A stretch of 64,000 bases of DNA from Asterochloris sp. CNOR1 (lineage: Eukaryota; Chlorophyta; Trebouxiophyceae; Trebouxiales; Trebouxiaceae). Numbering within the stretch: the first letter of the stretch is position 1; each line of letters starts with the position of its first letter. Both the position numbers and the translations under genes were made by a program. Below, in pieces: positions 23,641 through 36,115 of the stretch. The notes beneath the pieces are model-generated. The model made no database searches. It saw only the letters and a list, made by a program, of their open reading frames with translations, and had not been told where the DNA came from. The stretch is taken from positions 124,001 through 188,000 of the forward strand of contig OZ017762.1 in NCBI GenBank assembly GCA_963969365.1, given 5' to 3'.

Positions 23641-24188
23641 AAGCTGCTCTGCCAAGCTTCAAGCCAGTAACTGCTGCTGTATATCCATTTGCAGACTGTC
23701 TTGAGCCACTTGTGCAGCAGCCTCGTCTTGCAGATGAGACTGGGTCCAGCAGCCCTTCTTCCCACTCTGAGATGTGATGGTGCTCCTGCCAGGTGGCCTG
23801 GTCCCACACCTGCTACTGGTGCAGGCCAGGCGGCTGGTATCAGGGCCGGTCCTCTGGTTCAGACTGCCCTATTTCGATTGCAGAAGAGGTCCATGCTGCC
23901 CCTGCTATGCTGAGTCAGGCGTGCAACACATAGCTGAGGTCTCAATGGCAGGCCTACCCTCAGCGAGGCTGCTGAGTGTCTCGCTATGGCCACACACCAT
24001 GAGGTGTCAAGCAACACTTCTGCTCAGGCCACACAGGAGGCTTCACTGCAAACCTACAAGCATAGGCAGTTGAAAGACAGAAGACATGCTGTGCATGAAA
24101 AGGGATGCCCCCTGATTATGCACAGACAACACCGCATTAAAACCTGCTGAGATGATTGGGGCATGGCACCTGTGCTGATGAAGCTATG

Positions 24189-24780
24189 CTATGAAACTGA
24201 ACCAGTGCACCTGCTTCTCTGAGCCCAGAGTTCTCTAACATGGTCTGAGTGCCAGCCATGTGCCTCATTGGCATCCCAGTCCCACTCAGCCAGCAGGTGT
24301 GGTGCTCCTTTACTGATGCTGGGCTGCCTTGTCTGGATGCGACTGGCTGCACGGGCACACTGGGGGCATTCAGTGGCTCGGACCTTTGTTCTGCTGAACA
24401 CAGCGGCGCTCCACCTGTGCCCACAGAGGCCACACCTCCAGGCTGCTTTGATGTTGCTGCTTGCTGCCATGGTCTCTGGCGTCCTTTCCCCATTGGTCTC
24501 CCAGTCCCATTCTGCTGCCACTTCTGAATGGTTGTGGGCCAGGTCGTCGCAGGGGCAAACTGCTTTGCCACTGTCATAAGGGCACTTGCTGCCATCTGAG
24601 CGATGGCTGATGGTTGCCTGCCACCTGTGCGGCTGCTCAGTCTTGCACATGCCGCTCCTCCACCAGGCCTTCCTGCAGCTGTGGATCCTCCCCAGGTGGG
24701 CATCGGCCGCATAGTCCCAATCCTGTTGCAGGGGCAGAGCCAGTGTGCTGATGTGAGGGCCAGCCGCTATCCAGACTTGT
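24189..24780 (-). pseudogene. DUF4379 repeat gene, third copy, truncated
   Basis: Module 1 (LALPLQQDWDYAADAHLG, WWRSGMCKTEQPHRWQAT) has lost about five residues compared with the intact copy. Module 2 is complete (WRCGLCGHRWSAAV, CPQC). Module 3 breaks after EWDWDANEAHGWHSDH, where the frame shifts and ends; module 4 is absent. The start of this frame cannot be placed. It is the copy furthest from the intact unit and the most shortened. Confidence 0.62.
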
Positions 24781-25141
24781 CTGCAGACAAAGTGGCCTGC
24801 ACAAAGCCTCAGAGGGGTCCATGCGGCAGCACTTTGACCTCTGGTAAGATCAAATTCCATCGACGCAGTAAGAGCGTCTGCCAGTGCCTGACCCCATTCT
24901 GTGTGCTGACCCCCCCTCCTTGGGTTTACATGCGAGCAAGTTGTCTGTCTCGTTGGAACAACAACTTGGAAATGAATGGCTTGCATGCTGGGGCGGAGGC
25001 ATGCTACATGTCTTCCATGTCAGCAAGATAAAATGGTCTTTAATGATCACCGGAAAATAGAGAGTTGGAAGCTGATACTGAACCTTCCAGCTGGAATCCC
25101 GGCAGATCGTTCAACTCCGATTTTCAGCTCACAAACAAAGC
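24781..25141. other. 5' flank of the GIN-like gene
   Basis: No gene is seen. The last ~110 bp are noticeably less GC-rich than the following exon and probably hold the promoter and 5' UTR of the gene starting at 25142; no TATA box is obvious. Confidence 0.4.
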
Positions 25142-28100
25142 ATGAGACACCTTGCTCTTGTAGCAATTCTGGCCTTTGCCATGGCGCGAGGCAGACTTGT
25201 ACGAGCTGAAAGTCTGGATTCGTTCAACAAGGTGGCCATCTGCGCCCCTGTGAATGCCAAGATCACCCCAGGCAGCGGCTACAGCTACCAGCTGGACGCA
25301 GATGACGATGTGAAGGCCGCTCTCAAGTTCACAGTGTCAGGAGGAACCCTCTCAGTGGAGACAGGCGCAGACTTCACAGCCCAACAGCCTGTCAAGCTCA
25401 CCGTTGAGCTGCCTGCTGACCAGCTGACAGGCGTGGACACCCGGACCTCAGATGTGCTGGTCACTGAAGGGTTCAGCAGCAGCTCAGATCTCATCGTGGC
25501 CAATGCTGGCACCGGCAAGGTCGTCCTGCAGGGAGCCAGGGCAGGGTCCCTTGCCATTCAGGCCTCGGGGTAAGTGACAGCTTCCATCTGACACGGCACT
25601 GACGGTGCTTAGATGCCTGGCTCTGGCCTGTCCCAGGTCTCGTCGGAGGAGTGCTGCCCATGCGCTGACGTCCTGAACTGCCCTTGAGACTGGCTGCCGG
25701 GCTGGCAGCTCTTGGACTCCTGAGTCTGCTGCTGAAAGCTGTGAACTGGTTGGCGCCATTTTGCATGGCACAGGTACCACGGCATAGGGGCTGCTGGTGT
25801 TGAGGCCATGGGGGTGCCAGGGAGGCTGGCTGCCCCATTTGGCAACATGTGCATGCTGCAGATGCCCGGTGAAGTGCAGCTGCCTGATATGGGCCTCATC
25901 CCATAAAGTGCTCCCCTGCATCTTGCCTCGTGCTGTGGTGCCCAGCTCTGCCCAGGCAGCCCCTCCAGGCAGCATGACTAGGCTGCAGAAACAGGGGGAG
26001 GCCGCAGTGCCGTGAGCAGGTGCCGCAGGCCGCGAGGCACGCGGCTGCCAGCAGCTGCTCACACACCTGACTTCCAACAAGACTGGCTGTGCTGCCTGCA
26101 ATTCTGTCTGCAGTCTGGCGCTGTCTAGCCCCTGTTGCGCATGCAGCTTCCATTGAGACACCTGGCAGCACCTTTGGCATGCTTTGGTGTGTTGCAATAC
26201 CCTCCATGTGACTGGCAGGGTGTGGACGCTGAGGCAGCAGTTTCCCAGTTTGCATTCCTGCATCTTGCTGCCAAGCGCTATGGTGGTGCTGATGGCGACA
26301 GCTTCCGCTCTGTGGGCATCTTCTGGCTGTTTGCTGCATGGAGGATGCTCTGCTGGCTGCAGGACTGGCAGCGTGTTGCCCAAGACCACAAGCCTTGGCC
26401 AAAAGGCCATCTGGGATAGGACTGACACCCGGAAAAGACCTTTGTCTGCCACATTTTGTGATTTGCAGGATCGGCACAGCTGTGGCTGATGGCAGTGGCT
26501 TGAACGCTGTGGGCTGCCTGCCTGTCCCAAAGAGGCTGCTTTGCTGGCTGAAGGAGAGCTGGCTTGGTGCAGGGAGGCACTGCGGCGCCTGGCAGCAGAG
26601 GTCTTGGCCATAGGGTCCACCACATACAGTGTATGGGGGAAGAACAAGAAACTTCAGCTGCCTCACTTTGCGGCTGCAGGACAGGCTCGGTGGTGGCTGA
26701 CGGCGGTAGCTTTGGAGCTGTGGACCTGACATCCTCAGGTGTCAACAAGGTCTACCTGAAGGGCGACATGAGCAGCGTCACAGTCCACCTGTCAGGTGAA
26801 CAGCACTGCTTTTGAGGCAAGCGAAGACAGTGGCCAGCTGCAAGACTGGCAGGGCTGGGTTTGGCAATGTTTCCCTGACCTGTCCCATTTCTCTGGGCCC
26901 CTCCTTCTCCCAGAGTCCTGCTGTGGGACTCATGCTCACCTCAGTTTGCTGCACCACAGTGCACCGGCCAGGCTGGCTGAGCCTATCACAGAAACCCTGT
27001 TGCTCCCTGGAATGGCTGTGTTGCTTCAGCCAGGTTTGACGCAGCTGATGCACGCGATGCACTGAAATCTCAACATAGCAAAAATGTTAATTAATTAATT
27101 GAGAAGGAGTGACTCATCTCCTTGCCTGCTTTATGAGTTGCCGGCTGCTGTACAAGCCTTGGACTGCTTGCTCATGCAGTGCTATATCATATACTGGGTG
27201 TGACAGGGCCTGCACACACAGTGTGCAACCATGCATGGCTGCCTCGGCCATCTGCAGGGAGCTGGAGCATGCTGCAGCATGTCATGCACGCTCAGCTCCG
27301 TTTGCTAGGTCATTCCCAACAACAATTGACTCACAAATGACTGGCTGTGGGTCTGTCTTGGCTGCAGGCATCTCTGAGGCCCACTTGGACCCCACGAATG
27401 GTGAGCTCTTGCTGCCAAGTTGTAAGCTAGCGACCCTCATGCTGGCGCATTCCATGGCTGGCAGAAGGACTCCTCAGCCTGCTCCTGAAGTACAAATGTC
27501 AGAAAAAGCACTGCAGCTTGTGCTGCTGTGCATTCTGCAGCTCCACAACTGTCGCACCTGCCTGGCCCCCAACAGGGCAATGTGACGCCTGCACATGCTC
27601 AACATGTTGCGCTCGCATTGTGCACCCCAGCCTTGCTCGTGTACGCTCTCTGCTTGCATCTAGCAGTGTCTCCAGTGTCCTCACACACTGCCATGCCTAA
27701 TGGCCTGCGCCTGGGAGAGCTGGCTGCCATGGCCTGCCTGCACAGCTTACAGGAACTTGCACTTCTTAGCGTCTGCCACTCTGCCTAGCCTCACAGACCC
27801 CTCAGTTGGACTGCCAGCTCATGCAACCCGCTGCTTCCTCTGGACAGCAGGGTGCATGTGGTTGAGATGCCGCCTTTCATGTCCTGAAGCGGCACCTTGC
27901 CGCCACCCTGCCCCCTGTGCCTGCCCGCAGACGCCTGATACAACGCTGCACTCATGCTGTGCTGCACCAATGCGTCAACCTCCGCCCTGTGCCTGCCTGC
28001 AGGTGCCTGCCACACCAATGTCCTTGTGCTGTGCTGCACCACTGTGCCTCACTGTTCCTGCTGTGCCTTCCTGCAGACGCTGCTCCCATTAGCGGCAGCA

Positions 28101-29851
28101 CCACGGGCATCAGCAAGATCCTGTACACGCGCGGGCAATGCAACCTTGGGGTGAGTGCTTTGGCTTAGTGGATCTGCAGAGGCCAGCTTACAGCTTGCAG
28201 GCTGACCGATTTGCCACATGCTCCTTTGCAGCTCCTTCGCCTGTGCTTGCAGATTGCGGCAGTGAACTGGATGACATTGCCCACAGGTTTGGGCGCTAGC
28301 TTCTTTCAGCAAGCAGAGACTGCGCGCATATGCCTGACTATCGACAACCGGGCTCATGTCCACCTTACGTTGTAGACAGCTTGTGCTAGGTGCACCAAGC
28401 TGCAGGCGCATAGTGCCTGTCTGTCATGACATGGCATGCCAGACTGCAGCAAGGCCCCTGCTATTCACCAGCATTCAGGCCAGCTGCATCAACTGACAGT
28501 ACACCATGCCCCCGACTGACAGTGCACTCGCCTGCCTGTGACTGGCTGCAGTGTCATGCCCGCTGCTCGAGGTGCAGGCAGCCACAGCTGGGGCGGCGGC
28601 GGCGGCGGCACTGCCGGCAGGGGCTGGTCCACCCTTCCAGCAGCTCTTGCAAGCATCTGACGCACCAAACTCCTGTGCCTGCAGGGCTCTGGGATGCCAG
28701 GCTTCCCCGGGCTGGCTGCCGTGGCCGGCATGTCCTTCGGCAACCCCTGCAAGCGCGTCGCCAGCATTGCCCTGCCCGAGACCAGCCTCAAGTGGACTGC
28801 GGGCATCAAGGTCAAGGGCGTGTTCTCCTGCTCAGGTCAGCAGCATGCTGGCAAGAAGTTTGACAGTGTGCTGGGTGCTTCTGCTGTTTTGCCAGACGGC
28901 AGCCGGCCCTGTGAGTGGTAATGAAAGGGCACACAACATCCCATTTCAAGGTGAGATCCTGCTAGCCTCAGCCAGCACCTGCTGCAACTCGCAGGCCTCC
29001 TGCAGAGCGTACACCTCCTGTCGCCGTCCTGTCGGTGGGGATGAGGGCACACAACATCCTGAACCCTGGCCAGACCCTGATGTGCTTTTCTGGCACAGCC
29101 CCACCATCTGTGCACGTGCAGGCGTCACTGGTGCTTGTCACCACAGGCCTGAGTCAGCTCAACAGCAGTCAGTGGGCTGCACTTGCACACGCAGCGACAC
29201 ATACTGGAGCCCACCCACCACAGTCTTCTTCCTCTGCCTGTGTGCAGGGGGCACTGGCGCCTCAGCTAGTACCAGCGGCAACGGGCAGGCCTCTGCCACA
29301 GCCTTCAGTAGTGGGGGCAGCGGTGGCAGCTCTTCGTTCAGCTCGTCTGCAAATGGCGGCAACGTGTACACCTCAGGTAGGCTGGCACCCCTGCTTTCTG
29401 CCAGTCTGTGTGGCAGGCATGTTCTTCTGCCACTGAGGTAATGTATGGCTGCTGCAGAGCTGTTGACAAGCTGTGCTGCCTGCCAATTTCCTGCAACACC
29501 CTGCTCTTCTGTCATCTGCAGCTGCACCTCTCATGGCCCAATGCACAGCAGCTAAGGCTGTGTGCTGCGCATGCGCGACTGCTTTTCCTGACCAGGCATT
29601 GAGCGTCTTGCAGTGACATTGGGAACTCGATATGCCCTCCATGCTGCTGTGCAGCGAGCTGCCACACAGATGTATTGTGGGCAAGCAATGTGACTACTTG
29701 CAGCCGCTTCAATCTTGCTCCTCATGCTGTAGGTGGCAGCGTGAGCAATGCTGGCAGCGGCGGCAATGTGGTCAGTGGCAGTGGAGGCAACACCATTGAG
29801 AGGCTGAGCACCTCTGACCTGCCTGACGCGGCGCTCAGAATGACAGAGTGA
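25142..29851 (+). CDS. Secreted GIN/DUF2807-like protein, seven exons
   Basis: Exons 25142-25569, 26680-26795, 27368-27400, 28077-28150, 28685-28835, 29248-29376 and 29733-29851 join in phase to 349 residues. The N-terminus is a signal peptide (MRHLALVAILAFAMARG, cleavage likely near VRAES). SLDSFNKVAICAPVNAKITP, then a beta-rich run (KFTVSGGTLSVETG, DQLTGVDTRTSDVLVTEG, DLIVANAGTGKVVLQG, VVADGGSFGAVDLTSSGVNKVYLKGDMSSVTV) matches the pattern of the putative auto-transporter adhesin head GIN domain of bacteria (GDFNKVEV... followed by repeated beta strands). A Gly/Pro segment with Cys residues and a Gly/Ser-rich tail (SATAFSSGGSGGSSS) follow. Probably a cell-surface or cell-wall protein; role unknown. 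The 33-nt exon 3 and the internal junctions rest on phase and splice consensus. Confidence 0.72.
26468..26535 (+). repeat. Decayed copy of GIN-like exon 2 in intron 1
   Basis: After a TTTGCAG, the frame reads as IGTAVADGSGLNAVG, parallel to TGSVVADGGSFGAVD of the real exon 2 at 26680. It lacks a good donor and soon diverges, so it is a probable pseudo-exon. A weaker echo (GCAGGACTGGCAGCGT) occurs near 26358. Confidence 0.55.
27900..28076 (+). repeat. Serial copies of GIN-like exon 4 acceptor
   Basis: Three copies of a CCTGTGCCT(G/T)CC(C/T)GCAG acceptor block stand in a row, ending near 27929, 28002 and 28076; only the last is followed by the conserved exon ACGCTGCTCCCATTAGC. The spacers share GCTGTGCTGCACCA. 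Confidence 0.6.
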
Positions 29852-32800
29852 GACACGCCGATTCAGAAAATGTCCTGCTGTACCTCTCTGTCTGGCCCTC
29901 TCAAGCTGTGGCGATGTGTCATGTGTTTGTCCCTCCATGAAAGTTAACGATGTCATGAGCCCTCAGATGTGTGATTGTTGTCTTGTATAACTGCTGTAAG
30001 CAGTCTGCTGTTGCTGCACATGTGAGATGTCGTCCAGCCTTCACCCTCACTGTAACGTCATGCACAATCCTGAGGTGGGATGCCAGGCCTGATGTGGTGA
30101 CCATGGGATATCCCATCGATGTTAGACTTTGCATGCCTGGGCAATTGGGGCCGCACTAATACTGCCGATTGTTGCCGCCAGCTGGCCATCTGCAGATGGC
30201 ATGCATACACTAGCCAAGGTGGCAGCCTGCCTCTGTTGTTGACCAGCGTCCAAAGTTGAGCATGTCTTCAAGGACTTGCAATTTGTTGAGTCTTCGTGCA
30301 CACGTGTTTGTGGCAGACATGCCTTGCCGCTGCAGGCAATGGCAAAGTGGCTTGAGCTGTTGCCTGCTGCAGGTACCTTCACTGTACGTAACAGAGCCCC
30401 AATATGCTGTACACTTGAGAGTCAGGTGCATGTTGGCTTCCTGAGATGCTGGCTTTGGCAGCCAAGCTGGCTCTGGCTGGGCTCAGCCTGAAGCTCCAGC
30501 CTTGTGGTTGGGCTCATGAAATGAGAGGTACAGCTGCCCCAGCATTTCCTCTGTCCGGTACAGAGACAAAAGAGCGTCAAGGCCCTCCAGCCAAGATGTG
30601 CAATTTGGCAGAACAATTGTGTCTCTCATGTTCTCCAGGGCGTTTGACAGCTTCGCAGGCATAGCCTGTGCCCCCATTGCATTGCCCTCGACATGGCTTC
30701 TCAAGTTCAATCTCGCACCTAAGATTGGCTATACGACGCATTTTGGCTCGCATTACAATCATTCCCCAGCTGTCTCTTGGACAGAGAGATGCGATCCAAT
30801 GCCACGTAGAGCAGATCGGTGTAGCCGGCATTCCTGCATTGCTGCCTCGTACACCCATAACGGGTACCCACTCGTGACTGCTCCATGTGACTCCATGCTG
30901 ACGGGGTCAGAGTCAGCAACCACGAGCAGTTCAGCCCATAGGTGTGCAACAAGGACCCATGGCTCCACCACTCTTTGCGCATCAGTGCTCGGGGATCGGG
31001 GCAAGGGGCCAATCTTGCAAGAATCTGCACGTACACTACCTGGTCTGCAAGGCCTTCCATGGCCCACCCCTTAGGTGAGATCTGAGCTGCATAGGGGTCC
31101 TTGTAGCACATGTTCATGTATGCATTGTCAGCACTGCAATCTACATCTGCATTGCAGCAGCTCAAGGGCACAGACACATCAGCTCAGCCCTTGCACGACA
31201 GACCCCATTCTACACGCATGACTGCACAGGGCAATTGTCAGGGCCCCATCACACCCTCTTGCGGCGTGACCCAGCACAGGTTGTCCTTGTTGTTGACATG
31301 GCTGATAAGGTTGCGGCAACCGCCGCAAGCGCATCAGGTTTGACAACAACATGAACTATCTGTGGTGAACCACCCTCACTGTCATCAAACCAGACTGGAT
31401 ACATGCTCTGGTTAGCCTGTTGTTGTGAACAGAGCAGCGCTGCTCTGAATAGAGCAACGGCGCAATTAAAGCAGACATCAAGCCTGATGAGGTGACAATG
31501 AGGCGTCGGCAGTCGTCGTCACGTGTAAAGAGTTGGATGGCTGGCTTGACATCAAGCACATGAGCTCTGGTGGGAGGAGATTTTGAAAATGGCATCAGCA
31601 GCGTACGCTGCATGAAAACCGCAGCTCTCGGGCACTCTGCCATGCAATGCTCTGAAAGCTGACTCTCCCCTGCTGGGAGGTCTGCTCTTGGGGGCACCTG
31701 AGCAGCTCGCGTCCCTGCTGCCTTTCCCAGTGTCTGTAATGACCCCCTGTCCTTCCTGGGGCCTGCGCCAGACCAGAGGGTACCGCAGGGCATGGCAGAG
31801 GGTGGTTGTCTTGGAGCAGAGCCTAGCGTAGGGCATCTCAGAGGGTGACTGGATGCCAGCTCACTGCGAGCTGGTATGGAGTTGTCTTCTGCGATGCCCT
31901 ACTCTAGGCTGTGCTCCAAGACGTCCACCCTCTGCCATGCCCTGCCCTACCTTCTGCTCCAGCTCAGGCCTCAGTAAGTCCAGTGTGTCCTCTCGCGGAC
32001 ACAGCCCTCAACCCACTGGTTGTGGTGGAAGTCCCCCCACCCTCTCACCCTGTGCAGGTCAGTGTGCCACCTGGTGCTGAATCATCCTAATGCGGCTTGA
32101 TCAGACCAGATCTCTGCTAGACCACTACTGTGTCATAGTATGGTAACTGGCCAGCTGCCAATAGGACGGAGAGATGCGACGCAGCAAGCACGTAAAGGGT
32201 AACGTCTGCGCGGTAGCAGCTGCCACCTGCACTGCAGGCCACAGCACCCCAGATTACACAGAGCTGGCAGCAGGAGGCCCAAGTTTCCAAATGCAGGCTG
32301 CTGGCCACCAGCAGCTGCCCAGACTCTGGAGAGCATGTGTGGCTCCCTCAACGCAGTCCGGCATGAGCTGAGCTGGAGGCAGGAGAGTGTGACGCCTCAG
32401 CGGCACACAAGGTGTGACAAGGCTGCGTTGCGCTTCTGCTTGGAGCACCAGCGTGCCTCGCATGCCTCTGCAGCAGAAGGTGGCCTCTGACCCCGGGTCC
32501 CTATCAGCACAGGTGTGCCTTGTCAGCACTGCGCCCTGCATGTGACAGCTCAAGGGCACACAACTACCAGCTCACTGCTTGCTCAACAAGCTCAGTTGTG
32601 CACAGCATGACTGCACAGGGCAAGTGTCCAGGCCCCACCACAACCTCATGAGGAAGTGGCCCACCACGGACTGTCTTCAACAAGGTCAGACTGGATGCGG
32701 TTGCGGTGGTTGCCACAACCTTGTGGCGACCACTGCATCCGCAGCAGGTGCAACAACCACAAGGACAATATGTGCTGGACCACGCCCTTACTGTCAACTC

Positions 32801-34409
32801 ACCAGGCTGGATTCATGCTCTGGTTATACCTTTGCTCTGAACAGCACAGAGCAGTACTGCTCTGAACAGAGCACAGGCTCAATCAAAGCAGACATTCAGC
32901 CTGATGAGGTGACGGTGAGGGGTCAGCACCCAGCCCTGCATGAAGAGTCAGCTGTCCCGCTTGCAACAGATCACAGGAGTTCTGGTGGGAGGTGAGCGGA
33001 AGAACAGGGCATCAGCAGTGTACTCTGCATGAAAATCTGCAGCTCTAGGACACTCTGCCCTGCAATGCTCTCATAGCTGGGCTTCACCCTGTCCTGCTGA
33101 AGGTCTGTTATCAGGGGCAAGTGAGCAGCAAAGGAGTACTGGCAGTCTGCATGTGTGAAGAGCGGGTTAGCAGCAGGAAGGCACTGGCTGTCTCTGCATT
33201 TGGAGAGCATGCTCGCGCACCACATAGCATAGGACATAGGCAGTCTGTTTGCCTGGAGCTCCATTTGCTCTCGAGAGCAAATGGGCAGCAAAAGGGCGCT
33301 GGCCGCCTGCTTGGGTGGTGTGCAACATGGCCTGCATGTATTGTTGACCCTACCCAGGGATGCAGGCTGCACGACCGTGTGGCGCAGCGGCTCTACATCC
33401 TTGACAGAAGTGGCTGAGCATGATGGTGCCACTGCTGAAGCAAGATGGCGCTGCTGCTTGTGGAGGTGTAGCGTCGAGCAAGCTTGCTGCAGGGTGCGCA
33501 AGAACTCCACCATTGTCACAGGCTGCGCCCCTGTGTTGGCAGTGGCTCTGCACCCTTGCCCAGAGTGGCTGAGCATGATGGTAGTCACCCACCGCATTCG
33601 GCAACTTTACTTTTAAGTGGCCGGCATTGGATCACCAGGCCTGGGCGCTGTTCCTGAGCACCAGCTGCGTGAGCAGGTTGTCAGCCTCGGGACCTGCTGA
33701 AGGGTGGCCCTCCACCAAGCACTGGACTCCCAGACCTGGAAGCATGGCACCCTGGCCAGGAGCTACATTGCCAGCCATCTAGGTTCGAAGGGCGACACTC
33801 TGACTTCTGCTGTCTGCGTGTGGGGCTGCTGCAGAACCAGTGCGGCTGAGCGACGCAGAGAATCAGCTCTAGAGACCCAAGCATGAGCTCTTCAGCTGAC
33901 GGGCTTCTGAGCACCTGCATCAGACTGACCCAGCCAGCTTCAGGCATCTCTGCTTACGTGCCTGGAGATGACAGGCCCAACAAATCAAGACCCTTTTCTT
34001 GATGACTCTGCCTTGTGTCCAATGCAGAAGCAGCAGCGTCTCGGAGAAGGCAATGAGTGCACTGCCTCCTCCAGACAGCTGCCGCTTCTGTAGCGGACAG
34101 AAGGCAGAGCAGAGGCGGATGGACGAGCTGCTGTCAGCTAGTGAGATGTGGGCAGCTTTGGCTCTGCGCTCAGTCTACATTCTTGTTGCAGACACCCTGG
34201 TCAGCACTGCTGTGTATCGTCTGGCTGCTGCCCTCAGGCAGGCTCATTTGCATGCCTAGGCAGCCGCACATCGCTGCAGTGGCTTCAGTCCTGCCCTGCA
34301 AACCCCTGCAGCTGTTGCAGTTTGTGTTGCGCCAGGCTGATGCTGACAATGCCTTGCTGCAGTGATGTGGACAAATCGCCTGCTAAGCAGCACAGGGTGG
34401 GTCCCGCAG
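29852..34409. other. Repeat-rich region without a resolved gene
   Basis: Two paralogous segments lie here, 31155-31500 and 32545-32930, with a third at 41240-41510. All share CAGCTCAAGGGCACA near the start and decayed coding-like text: DWIHALV, then a SIKADIQPDEVTV-type stretch read clearly near 32880-32915. Stops and frame changes interrupt every copy. 32215-32345 is the paralogue of 40620-40755. The rest has no recognisable gene on either strand. Confidence 0.5.
29995..29999 (+). terminator. Possible TGTAA poly(A) signal
   Basis: TGTAA, the usual green-algal polyadenylation signal, lies 144 nt after the stop of the GIN-like gene. A pentamer this short is weak evidence by itself. Confidence 0.35.
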
Positions 34410-34534
34410 GGGCAGGGCAGGGGCCAGCAAGAGCAGCATTGGGCAGCTGCCCATTGCTGCATCAGCTGCACCTGGCTCAAGGCCAGCTGCAGCCGGCAGG
34501 GCCGGCTGCCCAGGATCTGGCACTGCAGGGGCGG
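34410..34534 (+). CDS. Candidate exon, unrecognised protein
   Basis: An open segment bounded by CCCGCAG and GTGAGC reads Ala/Gln/Leu-rich (LLHQLHLAQGQLQPAG). It may belong with the open frame at 34687-35100, but the junction is not resolved. The family is unknown and the exon could be a chance open frame in GC-rich DNA. Confidence 0.25.
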
Positions 34535-34686
34535 GTGAGCTGCTGATATCATCCAGCCGCACACAAGAGGCCTCCTGCTGCAACAGCCTCTTCCTCAAGC
34601 TGCTGGACAACCCTTATTGCCAACCTGACCTCGTGCGTGGATGGCTAGTCAGCAGCCCATCATGAGTCTGCAGACGCATATGTCCT

Positions 34687-35100
34687 GTGAGAACAGCTGT
34701 TGCCTTCAGTGCCGGGCAGGCAACAGCCAGCCCCAAGACTGGAGGTAGACCAGTCAGGGCTGCCCCTGATGTGGCGCAATATGCTGTGGCAGTTGAGTCC
34801 TGGGAATCACGGCTGAGGAAGTGCCAGATGGACCCACAGACAGGAGCAGCTGCCCTGTCGGTCCTCTCGTCTTCCTCCCCCACTGCAGGTGTGTGCCACT
34901 GCAGTGACATCCAACTGCAACGTTGGGGCCAACAGGTGACAGGTACATCAGAGCATCTGCATCAGTCTGTGGGGCCCAGCGCTGCGCCCATCGACCCATG
35001 CTTTTTTGACGTGGGAACCACTGGTAAGGTGCTGCTCTGCCAGCCTCACAGTGAGCCCTCACAGCAAGCACATCTGCTTGCCGATGAGCTTGCGCTTTGA
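34687..35100 (+). CDS. Unrecognised 137-residue open frame, paralogous to two decayed copies
   Basis: The frame includes AQYAVAVESWESRLRKCQMD, PQTGAAALSVL and FFDVGTTGKVLL and ends in LLADELAL before TGA. The block recurs at about 36500-36790 and 45470-45740, where PQ(H/T)...DSRDSQLRECQVD-type text is still legible but shifted or stopped. Being the only uninterrupted copy hints at a real exon or a recently active gene. No family was recognised, and an intron near CCCCCACTGCAG (34880) is possible. Confidence 0.3.
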   Translation: MRTAVAFSAGQATASPKTGGRPVRAAPDVAQYAVAVESWESRLRKCQMDPQTGAAALSVLSSSSPTAGVCHCSDIQLQRWGQQVTGTSEHLHQSVGPSAAPIDPCFFDVGTTGKVLLCQPHSEPSQQAHLLADELAL

Positions 35101-35465
35101 GCTTAGCTCAGTTGTACAGCTCGCAATGCCCAAGATGCAGCAATGTCATGCTGCAGGAGCATGACCACCCCCAGTGCTGAGCTGCTGCCCACGCTACGCT
35201 CTGGCCCCACCTGTTGTCTGGCCGACGCTTCACAACCCATGTCTCTCTCTTGGTGTTGTTGACCTTCACCACCACATCAGGGCCCTGATGCTGTGTCAGG
35301 TGGAGATGCAACCACACCTTGTGGGTGGCGTGTGTTGTGAAGCATCCGCCACCCAACAGGTGGGGCCGCCACTCTGCAACAGCCTGTGCTGGCGCTAAGG
35401 TCAGGTGTTAGCAGCTTCCAAGGGTGTTATGCAGCAGAACGCTTTTGCAGTTAGGCCGCTCCTGT
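35100..35465. repeat. Paralogous block, first copy
   Basis: From TGCCCAA-(G/C)-TGCAGCAATGTCATGC to GGTGTTATGCAGCAGAACGC this block repeats at 40145-40500 with only scattered differences and, from CCTGATGCTGTCAGG onwards, more weakly at 42718-42890 and 44405-44580. No coding frame survives in all copies. Confidence 0.7.
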
Positions 35466-35579
35466 GGTCCTGGTCAGGAGGGTCCCTGCTGACTACCAAG
35501 GAGGCCAAGTAAGCTCACCATGCTCGATTGCTGTCGCGGAACTCTTTGGGGTGGGCTGCTTAACATGATCTGGGCCTGC

Positions 35580-36115
35580 TTGCAAGGGTGTACGGAGGTG
35601 GGGCAGTCCTTGACCTGACTGCTGCTCAGCACCACCCAGAGGGGCAGTCCTTGCTACTCAAGCGGGGTTTTTTCAGCTCACCAACATACAGCTGGGTGCA
35701 TCCATGCCCTGCCCCTGCAGGTGCCTCAAGGTCCTCATGCTGGCTGCTGCACAGGGGTGCCCAGAGAAGGACTCTTCCCTGCTTCAGTTCACAACTGCCA
35801 CCTCTCCAAGAGGTGGCCACAATGGACTTGGGGCTGTCCGTGCAGGTAGCTCAAGGTGGGGCACCCACTGTCCTGGCTGCTTAGCACTGCCCAGAGGAGC
35901 TGTCCCCCGAGCCGGAACCCTAGACAGCCCTGATGCAAACCGACAGGGCTTTGGGGCAGCCCTGGGGTGCGCTCAGTGGGCCCAGTGGCTCTGGCAGAGG
36001 CGCAGCAGTGCCATCCAGTGCCTGCCCATCCAGACCTGACCCCCCTGATCGCCTCTTGTGCCGCCTCCGTCAAGGCTGGGCGTCCCTTGCCTGCAGTGGT
36101 GCCGCCTGCCTGCAG
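35580..36115. other. Paralogue of 44755-45190, no resolved gene
   Basis: Contains a legible plus-strand VYGGGAVLDLTAAQHHPEGQ near 35590-35650, whose counterpart at 44760-44820 carries stops. Further on, GTGCCTCAAGGTCCTCATGC recurs at 44890 as a diverged copy. Confidence 0.4.

Noticed and set aside
25484-26647. 387-codon minus-strand open frame
   Set aside because: It overlaps the conserved GIN-like exon 1 and its intron antisense, and its composition is that of reverse-complement GC-rich DNA.
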